DNA from: Byssothecium circinans
Lineage: Eukaryota; Ascomycota; Dothideomycetes; Pleosporales; Massarinaceae
Assembly: GCA_010015675.1 (NCBI GenBank)
Contig: ML977023.1
Coordinates: 130,749-194,748, forward strand
DNA: 64,000 bases
Direction: 5' to 3'
Under the pieces are notes generated by a model, which made no database searches, was not told where the DNA came from, and was given only the letters and a program-made list of their open reading frames with translations. Position numbers and translations under genes: made by a program. This document shows, piece by piece, positions 12,841-24,407 of this stretch; position 1 is the stretch's first letter, and every line of letters starts with the position of its first letter.

Positions 12841-13380
12841 GGGATGAGGGATGGGAGCGCTGGAGTTGGAGGTTTCTTTCAACCAACAGTTGATGATTGT
12901 GGTGGGTTGTATTCAAGGTATGCGGTTGGTGGCTTCGGACTGAGCTTCATGATACCTGGAGTATATAACGGCGACGAGAAATTTGCTTCGGCGCTCTATA
13001 GGAAGCGGTTTGCGTATGGCGGAATGAATTGCTGTTAAGGCGCTCTACTTGACTTGTATGGAAGCTGTTATTTTGCTGTCGTGTCCGTGTGAATTTACTC
13101 TCAAAGTACCTAGGTCTACGAGATCCTAGTTTTGGAACAATGTCTGCATTGAAATGCTACCCCTGCCGAGTTTGTCGCTCCGTCACGTGAAGCGCTTGGC
13201 AGCCTGCGCGCTAGTCTTGCGCTAAGCCGTGCCGCGGACTTTACTCGAGCTTCAACATACGATCAGCTTTGCCAACCTCAATACCACCGCCACCCCACAT
13301 CCCCCATTCACGACAACACCACATCTCGTGTGGACTCTACTTATATCCCCGCTACCTTCTGCACATTCTCCGTCGCTGCC
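12841..13380. other. intergenic region
   Basis: About 540 bp between two plus-strand genes. The last 130 bp before 13381 are CT/CA-rich and probably form the PRP39 leader. No other element was recognised. Confidence 0.6.
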
Positions 13381-15483
13381 ATGTCCGCCATGCCGGTCTG
13401 CGGTCGTGACGCGATCGACAATGTAGTGTATGATGGCGAAGAAGCTCAAAAGGAGATCAAGGGCATGATTGGCGAGCTGGTAAGCAGATTTTGTGCATCT
13501 TACTGCTCGATGACACACTAATTGAGCGACAGCGAGCATCCGAGAATGAGTTTGAGAAGTGGGAGGCGCTCGTCCTGCGCGCAATGGAGCTCGAAGGCGG
13601 CGTGACGCGCAACTCCAGCCCGACGTCGATTGACCTTGTGCGCAAGCTCTTCGACAGCTTCCTCGCCAAGTTCCCGCTCTTCTTCGGATACTGGAAGAAA
13701 TACGCCGACTTCGAGTTCTCTATTGGCGGCACTGAGACAGCCGAGATGGTACGTCGCCGTCACCAATGGAGACAACCTAGGCTGACGCTGTTTGCAGGTC
13801 TACGAGCGCGGTGTGTCCGCCATCTCATGCTCCGTCGATCTTTGGACGCACTACTGCTCCTTCAAACTCGACACCTGCCACGACGCCGATCTCGTGCGAG
13901 CGTAAGTTTTACTTCCTTCCTTGATGCGGACACTCAATCGCACCGATAGCCGACGATGAACCTGTCCTACCGTGTCTCTGCGCACCAAGCTGCATGCACA
14001 TTACTCTCAGCCGCTCGCACGCTTCTTGCCCTGCACCTTCACACTGCACTTAGCACGACGATACATGATGGACATCACTTAGCATAGGAAGGGAGGACTT
14101 GGCCCTGTTAGAGCGTTGTCTTTTCTACTGCAAGCGCACCCCCATCCGTCCCTCGCTCCCCGCTTCGCTTGAACATGAAACTAACTATGCAGACTCTTCG
14201 AGCGCGGCTCACAATACGTCGGACTTGACTTCCAGAGCCACCCCTTCTGGGACAAGTTCATAGAGTTCGAGGAGCGTGTCAACGAGCCCGCCAACGTGAC
14301 GAAGCTCCACTGCCGTGCGTTCCAGCTGATCATCTACAACTACAGCAAGTACTTCGAGAAGTTTCGCACCTTCATCCAGACCCGACCGATCGAGGAGCTC
14401 GGCGACCAGGAAACTCTGGATCACATGAAGAAGCTTGTCGACGCTGACCTTGTCAACGTTGGCTACGAAGTCTCGCCTCCTGAGGTTGAACGCGCCATCC
14501 GTGGTAAACTTGACCAGCACTATTACGCCGACTACGTGAATGTTCAGACAGCCGTCCATGAACGCTGGACCTTCGAGAATGCGATCAAGCGCGGTTACTT
14601 CCACGTTACTGAGGTTGAAGATGCAGACTTGGAGAACTGGCGCAAATACCTGGACTTCGAGGAGAGCAAAGGCGACGATCAGCGCATCATCTTCTTGTAT
14701 GAGCGTTGCTTGGTTGCTTGTGCACTCTATGAGGAGTTCTGGCTCCGCTATGCACGCTGGTTGCATTCGCAGGGCAAGGACGAAGACTGCCGCTTAGTCT
14801 ACGTACGCGCTAGCTGCATTTTCGTCCCGATCTCGCAGCCTACCGTCCGCCTTAATTGGGCTCGTTTCGAAGAGAAGCTGGGACAATTCGAACAATCTCT
14901 CTACATCCACGATGCGATCATCGAAGAGAATCCCAATCATGTGGAGACAATGATCTCGCATGCTGGCGTACTCCGCCGCCACAAGACCATCCAAAAGGCC
15001 ATCGAGCAGCTGCAAGTCTACATCGATGCGCGCGACGTGCAGATCGGCGGCGTGCTGCTTGCAGAGCAAGCACGCATTCTTTGGCAGATCAAAGGCTCAG
15101 TGGACGAAGCGCGCCAGCGGTTCAGAGAGAGCACGACCCGATTTGCGGAATCCAAGCACTTCTGGACCAAGTACCTGGAATTCGAGGCCAACCAACCTGC
15201 GACAGATTTGGAGGAAGCGCATAAGCGGGTCAAGGCGGTCCATGAACTCATCCGCAAGAGCGACCTGTCGCCCGTTGACTCCAAGGCACTCTCGCACCGC
15301 TACATGGAATATCTGCTCGATTGTGGAGGCGAGGAGGCTGCTAATGAGTTCATCTCCCTCGACAAGGATATTAACGGGTATGTTAGCCCCAAGAACGTTG
15401 ACGTCCCCGAAGCAGCCACCAAGTCGAGCTCCACTTCGAAAAAGCGGAAGAGCAAAAATAAATCGGCAGCAGCAGGTTCTTAA
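13381..15483 (+). CDS. PRP39: U1 snRNP component Prp39 (HAT-repeat protein)
   Basis: Four exons, 13381-13479, 13533-13748, 13798-13901 and 14193-15483, encode 569 residues. The protein is built of HAT repeats (half-TPR helices found in RNA-processing factors), for example FGYWKKYADFEF, LWTHYCSFKLD, FWDKFIEFEERV, ENWRKYLDFEE, FWLRYARWLHS and FWTKYLEFEAN. Prp39 is a structural subunit of the U1 snRNP and acts in 5' splice site recognition. The length fits the family. The tail is Lys/Ser-rich (KKRKSKNKS), a likely nuclear signal. Introns 1 and 2 are about 50 bp, but intron 3 is 291 bp and has stops in the frame that would be needed to read through. Strong identification from repeat layout and conserved segments. 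Confidence 0.92.
13902..14192 (+). other. long third intron of PRP39
   Basis: Donor GTAAGT and acceptor TATGCAG (branch-like CTAAC just upstream) bracket 291 bp, several times longer than other introns in this window. A short alternative acceptor near 13948 leads to an in-frame stop. No snoRNA box pair was convincing. Confidence 0.7.
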
Positions 15484-17199
15484 GTCGGGCCTGAATTGCG
15501 CTCGACAATGCTAACATCTAGCACTAACCCTTTGTCTTTTTGTTTTTGGTTACTGTTTCTGCGTTGCATTTTTTGGGCTCAAATGTAATGACCCTGGTCT
15601 CTTCTAGAAACAGTAGCTAATATAACTCTTTGTTCAGAAATGCATCGATCAACCAGATCACCACCAAGACGGCCTCTCCCGGACTAGAGTATCGACGCGC
15701 CCTACCCAAAAAAAAAGAACTAGAGTATCGACGCGCCTAAGAGACCAGGTGAGTTGGTCTTCTCCCTCGTGTGTATGGTATCTAATTCGTTAGCCCTAGG
15801 CCACTTCCGGCTCTTTCCGTTCGGTATCATCATGTCTCCTCCCGAGGTTGACTTTCGAAAGTGCGCGCGTCAGGGACTATGTGGTTGTTGGCTTATTCCG
15901 TTACAGCTTTTAATCGGTTTCGCTCGTCAACGAACCGTGTGAGGGGTATCTGTCCGTTTGTCCGTTGCATACACTCTCCTTGGTCTCGCAGCGTCAGCGA
16001 ACCAGGAGGGTATCTGGGATTTGCACTTCTCTGATCACTCTTCTCTTGAGTGCGAAGGTATCTGGTGCTGCAATTCATTGTACACTAGGTGTATCCTGTC
16101 TTTCCTTCTTTCCTTTCCTTCTTTGTACGATACATATTCGCATCTGGATCGTGCAGATTGTCTGACGGCCGTCATGGATGGTGGAATGGGATTGGTGGCG
16201 TCGGGCGTTTTTGTGTGGTGGGTCTCTGGCTTCATGGCATCCTTCTGGCAAAGACGCTTTTCGCCATTGTTCTAATGACCGTCATCAGCCGTACATGTAG
16301 GTAGTCCCCTAATTCAAAAGTTTGTATGTATTCAACGGTGCATTGAGTGTTGTAGCGAAGGTGAAATTCGCGGGTTTGTCAACCCTGGGTATTCCCGGAG
16401 CCTAGTCCCTCCCTCCATGCAAGCGCGGTTCTTACGCTACACTGCTTGAGGAAGGAGGCAATAGAGGCTCCAGATGCCTTGAGGATTGGGGGAAGAACAG
16501 TACGCAGAAATCGATTGAACTATGAAAACAGCACATGAAAAAGAATGCTATGTGAAGCTTTGCCAGAGATGAATTGAAAACGTAAGCCGTCCTTACTACT
16601 GGCCTTACATATTCGGCATTGCAAGGAGTCACCTCACAGCTTACGAGAGCCCCCGCGGCCGCCGCTCAAATGCGGTTATCTCTGACCGACCAGGGATTCA
16701 CCGGTCTACTATCGGTATTATGTACCACCGCCTATACAATAAGGCCCGTGTTCTCGGAAATGTCGCAATCTTCAGTTCGAAGTTCGGAGTCGCGCTCCTG
16801 GCGGTGAGTGTGGCTATAGCTTCTTCCTGTGCAGCTTTCACTATCTGTCAGGCGCAAAGCTGAGCTGGGCTTCGGAGCGTTGGATAGGCGGTTTGATTAC
16901 GTGATTAATTAGCCCTCGTCGATTTGAAATACGCCTCCCAGGGTGCGTGTACCTACATAGGCAGCCCGACAATCGGGTAAGGAATAGAACAAGGCGGGAA
17001 AGGAAAAGGGCAAGCAACGGCTTGTGCCTCCTTCCGGGTATTCTGTTCAATTATGTCATGGAGCAGCAGCTGGGACTTTATTTCTTCCTTTGTGTCTGAC
17101 CTTGACTTTTCTTTCACTCTTCCCTTCCCTCTCCCTCCTTTCTTTCCTCGCGTCGCGCAGTGGTGGTTCCAGGCGGTTCATGCCCTTGTCACCGGCACC
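15484..17199. other. intergenic region
   Basis: About 1.7 kb with no supported gene between PRP39 and the gamma-glutamyltranspeptidase gene. It includes a 19-bp direct repeat at 15683-15738. The last 150 bp are CT-rich, and an in-frame upstream ATG at 17053 was not used as the start. Confidence 0.6.
15683..15738. repeat. 19-bp direct repeat around a poly-A tract
   Basis: ACTAGAGTATCGACGCGCC occurs at 15683-15701 and again at 15720-15738, separated by a short spacer with an A run. It sits about 200 bp downstream of PRP39. The origin is unknown; a local duplication is the simplest reading. Confidence 0.85.
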
Positions 17200-19031
17200 A
17201 TGGCTCCTCGCTCTCACCCGCTGTACAAGTTGGTAGCGGGTCTTTTGACCCTGCAGACGGCCTTTGGCAATCCGATTGCGGGGCGCAATGGCCCGTTGGT
17301 CGGTGGGACGAAGTTAGAGGCAGGTCACCGCGGTGCTGTGGCGAGTGAGAGCGACATTTGCTCCAAGATAGGGATCGAGTTGTTGGAGAAGGGGGGTAAT
17401 GCGGCGGATGCGATGGTGGGGACTGTGGCTTGTGTGGGGGTCGTTGGAATGTATCATTCTGGTATGTAAAATTCGTTTGGATTGGGATTGAGTTCGTGAA
17501 GAGCTTCGGGATCTGGGAAGGTGTAATCGGGCTAAAAGATGGGTGAATAGGTATCGGAGGCGGGGGCTTTATGATCGTCCGCGCCGCCAACGGCACGTAC
17601 GAGTTCATTGATTTCCGGGAAACGGCTCCTGCTGCGGCTTTTGAGGACATGTATAAGAATAACGAGGACGCGAGTATCGAAGGTGGCCTTGCATCTGGTG
17701 TCCCGGGCGAACTCCGTGGTCTGCAACATCTGCATGAGAATTACGGTGTCCTCCCTTGGTCTACCGTACTTACGCCTGCCGTTAAGGTTGCGAGGGAGGG
17801 CTGGAAGGTGAATGAAGATCTGGTGAGGTACATGGTTTCAGCAACTTCGAGCAGCAACTTCTTAGTCGACGATTACGAGTTCGCGCTGGATTTTGCGCCG
17901 AAGGGAAAGCTGTTGACGCTCAATGAGACGATTACGAGGAAGAGGTATGCGGATACGCTGGAGACGATTGCTAAGGACGGTCCGGATGCGTTCTACGAGG
18001 GTCCAATCGCTGAGGCTACGATTCGGGCGTTGCAGGCTTCAAACGGTACCATGACGCTCGAAGATCTAAAGAACTACACTATCGCTCTTCGTCAACCATC
18101 TTCAATCAAGTACAGGGACTATAAGCTCACTGCTTGTAGTGCGCCCTCAGGTGGTGGAGTCGCTCTCACTGTTCTCAAAATCATGGAAGGCTACGACAAG
18201 GTCGGAGACCCAGAAAACATCAACCTAACAACCCATCGTCTAGACGAGTCCATGAAGTTCGCCTACGGCATGCGCTCCAACCTCGGCGACCCGCTCTTCC
18301 TAGACGGCATCGACAAATATCAGAACGACATGATTTCCGCAAAGACAGCAGCCGACATCAGGGCCAAGATCAGCGATACAACAACCTTCAACACGAGCTA
18401 CTACAATCCAAAAGGCCTTGAATCCCTGGAGACACCCGGGACATCCCACATCGTAACCGCCGACTACACCGGTCTTTCCGTCAGTCTAACCACGACGGTG
18501 AACCTCCTCTTCGGAAGCAAGCTCGTCGTCCCCGAAACAGGCGTCATCATGAACAACGAAATGAACGACTTCTCCATTCCCAACGTCACAAACGTATTTG
18601 GCTACATCCCCTCCCCCGCCAACTTCGTCCGCCCCGGAAAACGCCCCCTCTCCTCCATCGCCCCCGTCATCGTCGAGCACCTCAACGCCACCTCCCTCGC
18701 CGACGCCTTCTACGTTGCCATCGGCGCAGCCGGGGGTTCGCGAATCATCACCGCCACTATCCAGAGCCTGCTCCATATCCTAGACGACGGGGATACTGTT
18801 GCTGAAGCCCTGGCGAAACCGAGGATCCATGACCAGTTGATGCCGGCGCGGGTCAGCTTTGAATATGGGTTCGATAATGGGACGACTGCTTTTTTGAAGG
18901 GGCTGGGCGCGAATGTGACGTGGGTTGCGCCCGGGCAGAGTACGGCGCAGGGTCTGAGGAGGTTGTGTAATGGGGGTTTTGAGGCGGCGGGGGAGCCGAG
19001 GCAAAGGAATAGTGGGGGATTTGTGGTTTAA
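17200..19031 (+). CDS. gamma-glutamyltranspeptidase, secreted
   Basis: Two exons, 17200-17461 and 17551-19031, encode about 580 residues of an N-terminal nucleophile hydrolase that cleaves or transfers the gamma-glutamyl group of glutathione. The proenzyme self-cleaves before a Thr; here that is Thr385 in ETPGTSHIVTADYTG. Other family segments are present: GGNAADAMVG, IGGGGFMIVR, SGVPGELRG, SAPSGGGVAL and GAAGGSRI. The start at 17200 has a strong context (CACCATGG) and gives a hydrophobic signal peptide (LVAGLLTLQTAF). The in-frame ATG at 17053 would bury it behind 49 extra residues. Many N-glycosylation sequons support passage through the secretory route. The C-terminus is Gly-rich and ends in FVV. 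The active site appears intact. Confidence 0.95.
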
Positions 19032-20486
19032 GTGGATGGGGGTGGTGGGAGGAGAGGATCGTAGGAGGGATTGAGGGGGTTAGAAGGGGCATAATGTGTG
19101 TACATAAAGATCCTGGTCATGGAAGATGGAGGATGATGGATAAATGGCTTGAGGGCCGAGCGGGAGATGCATAACGGAAAGTCAATGAAACACTTCTCAG
19201 TAAAGTTTTAGAATCTTTTTGATAAATCCTGCATACAGTAAGAGCATCAAAGACATCATACGTCATAGTTGGGCACAACTTGAGGGGAAATTGAAGAGAA
19301 GATGAAATAGAGTTTGACTTTGGATCCCAAGATGGTGGGCTATCTCTTCATACGCTGATTTATGTCATTTAGCTAGCAAAATTCTCTCCGAAGATGGCGG
19401 CGTTGTACATTGCGAATGAGTGCGTCTACGACGTAACCAGTTCTCTGCTCAAGCGAAGGTCGCAAAGCCTCGTATGTAAGCGGGTCGAAACGGAGGATCG
19501 CGACGATTTTGGTGGGCAGTCGTGTCCGAGTACGTGGGCGGCACTGGACATTCACTTTTGCCTAGTCCGAGATAGGCAAAGGAGACCTTTGAAGCTTGTG
19601 ATACAGTCACACCTCTTTCCGTTGCGTCCCCGTCGCTTCCGCTGAACAGCAGTTCCCTATGATGTAAACTTTCTAAACATCATCTCATCATTAATATTAT
19701 ACAATCCATCGTAGAAGAGTCCACGATTACATCGAAGTCCTCATACACATACATACGCTCTTGCACGATCCAGCAGAGTATGTATATACTTCAGTTCCGA
19801 CAGCAAGGGCTCTGGGATCGAACAGCACAACCCCCTCCGTTCCCTTCCCTCCCCCGATACACAACCCCCTTAAAAGAGCCCAAAAACTTGGAATCCCCCA
19901 GGCTCTCACACCGCACCGCACCCGGTATCTCCCTCATCCTCGGCCTCGGCCTCGGCCCTTCCCATCCCTCCCTCCTCGCTACACCTCCCATAAACCCCCC
20001 ATAACCCCAAGCTTTTGAAACCCAGGGTCCGCAGCACGTAAAAGGTCTCTCAAAAATATTGCGGTTCACCGCTCAATGACGACGAGCGAGTCATCGGATG
20101 TTGCTTCCAATGAGATGGAGCGGAGGACGCGCCGTGCCCGCGCGTCCGCACACAGCACAGGTGCAGCGGATGTGTCTTCCCTACCAGTACGATGGCGGGG
20201 TTGCAGCCGACGCTGCGTAGGGGGGATCTGCGGTGTAGGAGCCTTGTGAGGGCAGAGGGCGGATCACGGCAGTCCCAAGGCGTGTTTGCGAAAAGTTATT
20301 TTTTGAGTGCGCACCTGCGCGCGGATGTAGGTGATAGAAGGTGGGTGTGAACGTGTGTGTTTTCCGGGCTCGATGGTGGTTTGGGTTTTTCGAGGACTGC
20401 GCATGTGCGCGTGTACCATGGTATCTCGTGAATTTGAAGAAGAGTGTTTTGTTCGGATAACTGAATAGATATGGAGTCGTTTGATT
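19032..20486. other. convergent intergenic region
   Basis: About 1.45 kb between the convergent gamma-glutamyltranspeptidase and seven-helix genes. It contains C-rich stretches (about 19830-20000) but no supported gene or RNA. Confidence 0.6.
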
Positions 20487-21959
20487 TCAGCCGATGTTGT
20501 GTTTATTCTGCGAGGAGAGTCAGTCAGTCAGTCGGTCAGTTTCCAATGAGGAACAAAATCCTCAAAAAAGGGGATGAGATAGACACAGAAGAAAATGAGA
20601 AACTCACCATCTCCTCATCAATCCAACTCTCCCTCCTCGCCCTCCGAACCTTCAACCTCCTCCTCTTCCTCTCCTCCTCATCGCCCTCGCCCTCGCCCAC
20701 CCCACCATCCCAATCCCCACTATCAATCCTCCTCACAGGCGACGGCGCCCTCGTAAAATCCCCCTGCACATACTTCGGATCCACAAAGCTCGGCCACGTA
20801 AACCCAGAACTACTATTCCTCCCATGACTGCACCCACTACCCGCCCACAGCGCTCCATTCGGGCAGATTTTCTCCGTGTCAACAGCGCCACTGCCGCTCG
20901 TATCCCCGCTGGTAGGCGGCGAGTAGCGCGCCGAAAGCGACGAGGAAAGCATATCTGAACCGGTCCCGTGCCTCGCGACGACTGTGAGTTTCCCGAGGAC
21001 CGCGAATTCGAGCTTGAGTTTTATGCTGTAAACGACGCCCTTTAGCACGGTTTCGATGAGGTACAGGTTCGCCATTATGATGGCCAGGACCGCAATGTCC
21101 ATGACGATGATGATGGCGTTGATGGCGAGGAGTTGGTACATTGTGCATTTTATGTGGCCGTGGCGGGGCACGCCGCCGTCGTGCGTCACGTTGGCGACTT
21201 GCTCGTGGACGGTTTGCGAGAGTTTGAGGAGACGCAGTGTTTCGCGGATGTAGATGGCGGAGAGGATGGTTTCTTGGATGAAGAAGCCCGTCATTTGGAT
21301 CTTTTCCATGAGGTTGTAGCCGTGGACGAAGTGGGAGAGTGTGCGGTCGGAGAAGTTGTTAGCGTTTGCGCCGAAGGTGAGGACCGTGGTCGGGAAGTGG
21401 AGGAGGAAGACATTGGAGATTATCATCCAGCGCGTGTAGCGGAGGGTGCGACGCGAGTTGGTGAGGAGGTGCAGGCGTGACCAGAGGACGACGGATTGGC
21501 CTGGTTCGGGAGTCTTCGTCAGTGGCCTGGTTCGCGGTCGTGGATAGATATAGACTCACCGGTGATGGACATGTACCATCCGATTGATAGTAGAACCACG
21601 GCTACATAGCCGATATCCGCATTGGGATTCAGGAGTTGGAAGAACTTGATCAAGAAGCCTAACTGATAAGGTATAATGCCGAAGCTTGCAATAATCACAC
21701 TCCAGAAGTAAAGCCCGCTATACCTGTTAAAGGTAACGAAACAAATGATGATGACTTCAATGGCATTGTATACCCCAAGGCCAATCAGGAATGCTATGAT
21801 GATTTTTAGACTGAGGGAATCACCGGTGTAGCCGCCCGTCATGCCAACGATGGTGGAACTGAAGTTGCCTTGAGCTGGCGTGGGCTCTGCAGCCATCGAG
21901 GAAATCGTCGCGGTTGCTGCGCTTTCGCTGATTGTTGACGAAGTTGACATGGTGGGCAA
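20487..21959 (-). CDS. seven-helix integral membrane protein (DUF7703-like)
   Basis: Three exons, 21560-21959, 21500 down to 20608, and 20507 down to 20487, encode about 437 residues. The N-terminus is Ser/Thr-rich, followed by about seven hydrophobic helices (for example IIIAFLIGLGVYNAIEVIII, FWSVIIASFGIIPYQLGF, GYVAVVLLSIGWYMSITG, IVMDIAVLAIIMANLYLI) and a hydrophilic tail with a basic cluster (ERKRRRLKVRRARRES). The QSVVLWSRLHLL and GVVYSIKLKLEFAVLGKL segments match a Pezizomycotina membrane family I know as DUF7703; the name is from memory. The last exon adds only six codons (NKHNIG). Its intron has a GTGAGT donor, and reading through it would add about 24 residues. Function unknown; a sensory or transport role is only a guess. 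Confidence 0.85.
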
Positions 21960-22574
21960 AGGTTCACGTCGCTAGTCCCCTTCGAGATGGGAGGAGAAGC
22001 TTTCACACCGATGCCGGACCACTCCTCCTCTTCAGCGGAATTACTTTGAAATCAACCTTCTCTTTTAGCGGCTACTATCGAGCCGCAATGCCACAAGGCG
22101 TGGTTCGATTATAAATGATAATACGAGTCTGGACAGAGGGCAGAATCGAGAGTCGAGACTGATAGACGTTTGTTGGTGACGATTTCAGGTGGGGAACATT
22201 CAGGTTAAGCATTTCAACGGCATGGTTTAGATGATCCATTAGCGCTCAAAAAAAGGACCGAGTCCAAGGCTTTGGAAGGTTTCTTGACTGGATTGGGCAT
22301 CGGCTGCAACAAACATGAATGACGTGGTGGTCCACAAATCATTGGGCGCTCAGAGAATCTGGGGAATGTAGATCGCTTGTGCCAACAACACGAGATCGAT
22401 CTGCTTGATTGTAGTGCTGTTATTAGCTAGAACTGTACAGATAGTCATCCTTTTCGTGAGCTTGGTAAAAGCAAAACATCGAAAAAGCGTGCAAAGGCAT
22501 AGCTGCCTCTGTCGGTTGCTAGGCTTTGTTTTTGAGAAAAAGGGGATTGGAAGTTGGGGTGCATAAGCGAACCA
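21960..22574. other. intergenic region
   Basis: About 615 bp that serve as the promoter of the seven-helix gene and the 3' flank of the lectin-like gene. No other element was recognised. Confidence 0.6.
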
Positions 22575-24407
22575 TTAGGAATCAATCGGAACGACGCCGA
22601 CGACGTTCCAGCTGTCACCGTCGAAGCTCACCTCGCGCAAAGCACGGCCCGTTTGAAAGTAGCATCGCGCAAGCTCCGTCCCCGATTGAAGTGGAGCTTC
22701 AAGAAAGGTCATGCCGGTTAAACAAGCCAGCGCGGTGCCATTTTCGGCTGCAGCAAACGCGGGATATGTGATTGGTCTTTTCCAGCCGTCACCGCTGTCG
22801 GAATAACTCATCTGGATGGTGTTGTTACTCCCTTGCCAAAGAAGGTAGGTGTTCAAATTCGGATCCTGGGCGTCGTTCGTGCGGGTTGTGGAGAAAGCGG
22901 CGACGGAGGCGTTCGGCGGTATGTGCCTTGAGAAGGCGGCTGTTTGCAATTAGTCTCAGTCCTTGAACCTTGAATTGATAGACAGAGTTAAACTTACAAT
23001 TCTCCCACAATGAGCCAACTGCCCCGTAATTTTCTCTGTACTCTAAGAACCTTCCTCCATCTTCTTGATAGAAAATACCAAGTGAAGCGAGATTGTTCCC
23101 CAGTGGCACTAGTATCAGTTGGGTGCCGTTACTGGCTTGTGTCGTCCTGAAAACCCTCTCATGCCAACAGTGGTCCTTCTCGTGGCATCCGTAGTACACG
23201 TTTCGAAGCTCGCCTGTCACACCTTGATAGACGATGTGCGGCCAGTACGAAGCAATCTTCGTATCTTCATGAGCGATATACTTTTGCTGACTGAGCGGAC
23301 CAGGTAGTCCAATCTCTGGGCCATCGTCGGGGAAGATCCATTCGTTGAGGAAATCTAGGCATTGTGTCAGTAGCAAGAAAGTGTCCTTGGTGAGTTAGCC
23401 TACTTTTGTCGTCAAGATATGTTACGCTTGTCTGATACTTTGTATCTGTGAAAGTGTAGTTCTGCAAGGACGGTCAGGGTCCAGCCAAAGAGCGGGGGAG
23501 GAACCACTCACCTCTTGGCCTTCATACCATTCTGCATTCAAAGCTGTAGCTGCCAGAGGTGTACCTTTCTTTGCTTTGGTAAAGTTCGACACTCTCGTCC
23601 AAATTCCAGTACTGGAATTAAATGCCGCCCTTGAGAGGTAGCCTTGACTGTTCTGCCAAAACAGCCAGACCTCGTGGTAACCATTCAATCCCGAAACATC
23701 CCATCCCGCCACAGAGACCGAAGCAATGTGAGGAGTAGCTCCAGGCGGTATTGCATCAGTACCTTCTCCGGTGGGTGTCGTTGGCGCTGGCGTTGAACCA
23801 GCCGGAATCTCTGTCACTGAAGGCCGAGGGCCCGTTGAATGTTTTACGTTCCCGATTGTTCCCAATACTGCCCCTAAAACGATTGCTACGATAAGAACAG
23901 CTATTACTGTGGAAATGCACCAGACGAGCAACCGACGATAGCGAGCTTCCTCTTGCTCCTCCACGTCGTCGGGAATTGAGGCACCAAATCGGTCCTCCAG
24001 CTTTCGACTGTCTGATCGATGTATCACTCCCATCTCCTTGGCTATTCTTTCCTTCTCTTGGACGGGGGTTTGGCCTTCCTTGCGGATGTGCACTCGTTTT
24101 GGAATGGTCGGTAAAGGGATATGGAGTCGAGGTCGATTTCCGTTCCTCAGGCTTTCCCATGTCGGAAGTGCAGTGAGATAACCTGTGCTGCGTGTTGAGG
24201 AGTTCTCTGCATCAAGCTATTGAATCACAGACTCAGCTCCATTATTTCTTTACCGTGAAGAACCCTACTTACACTCCTTCTGGATGGATTCAAGGAGCGC
24301 ACTTCTGTCTCATCGATCGTGTGGAGACTAGATACGAAGAAGGACATCGGGGATGCAGTCTCTTCCCGCCCCACACTTCGCGGTGACCTTGGACTGTGTT
24401 CAGCCAT
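22575..24407 (-). CDS. type II membrane protein with fungal-lectin-like beta-propeller
   Basis: Five exons (24273-24407, 23512-24216, 23404-23461, 22998-23354, 22575-22939) encode about 539 residues, with every junction in frame. A cytosolic tail of about 140 residues is followed by a single membrane helix (about 142-166), a Pro/Thr/Gly linker and a large extracellular region. That region has repeated strands of the type HEVWLFWQNSQGYLSRAAF, NTYLLWQGSNNTIQMSY and GWKRPITYP, resembling blades of the fucose-specific fungal lectin (AAL-like) propeller. Several N-glycosylation sequons are present. Fungal lectins of this kind bind fucosylated glycans and can act in cell-surface recognition; whether this one binds sugar is not shown. 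The donor of intron 3 (GTAGGC) is weak. Confidence 0.75.

Noticed and set aside
13902..14192. Intronic box C/D snoRNA
   Set aside because: ATGATGG-like and CTGA-like words occur but not at paired positions with terminal stems.
16360..16445. Hairpin resembling a tRNA arm (GGGTT/AACCC)
   Set aside because: The stem is only five base pairs with no other tRNA features.
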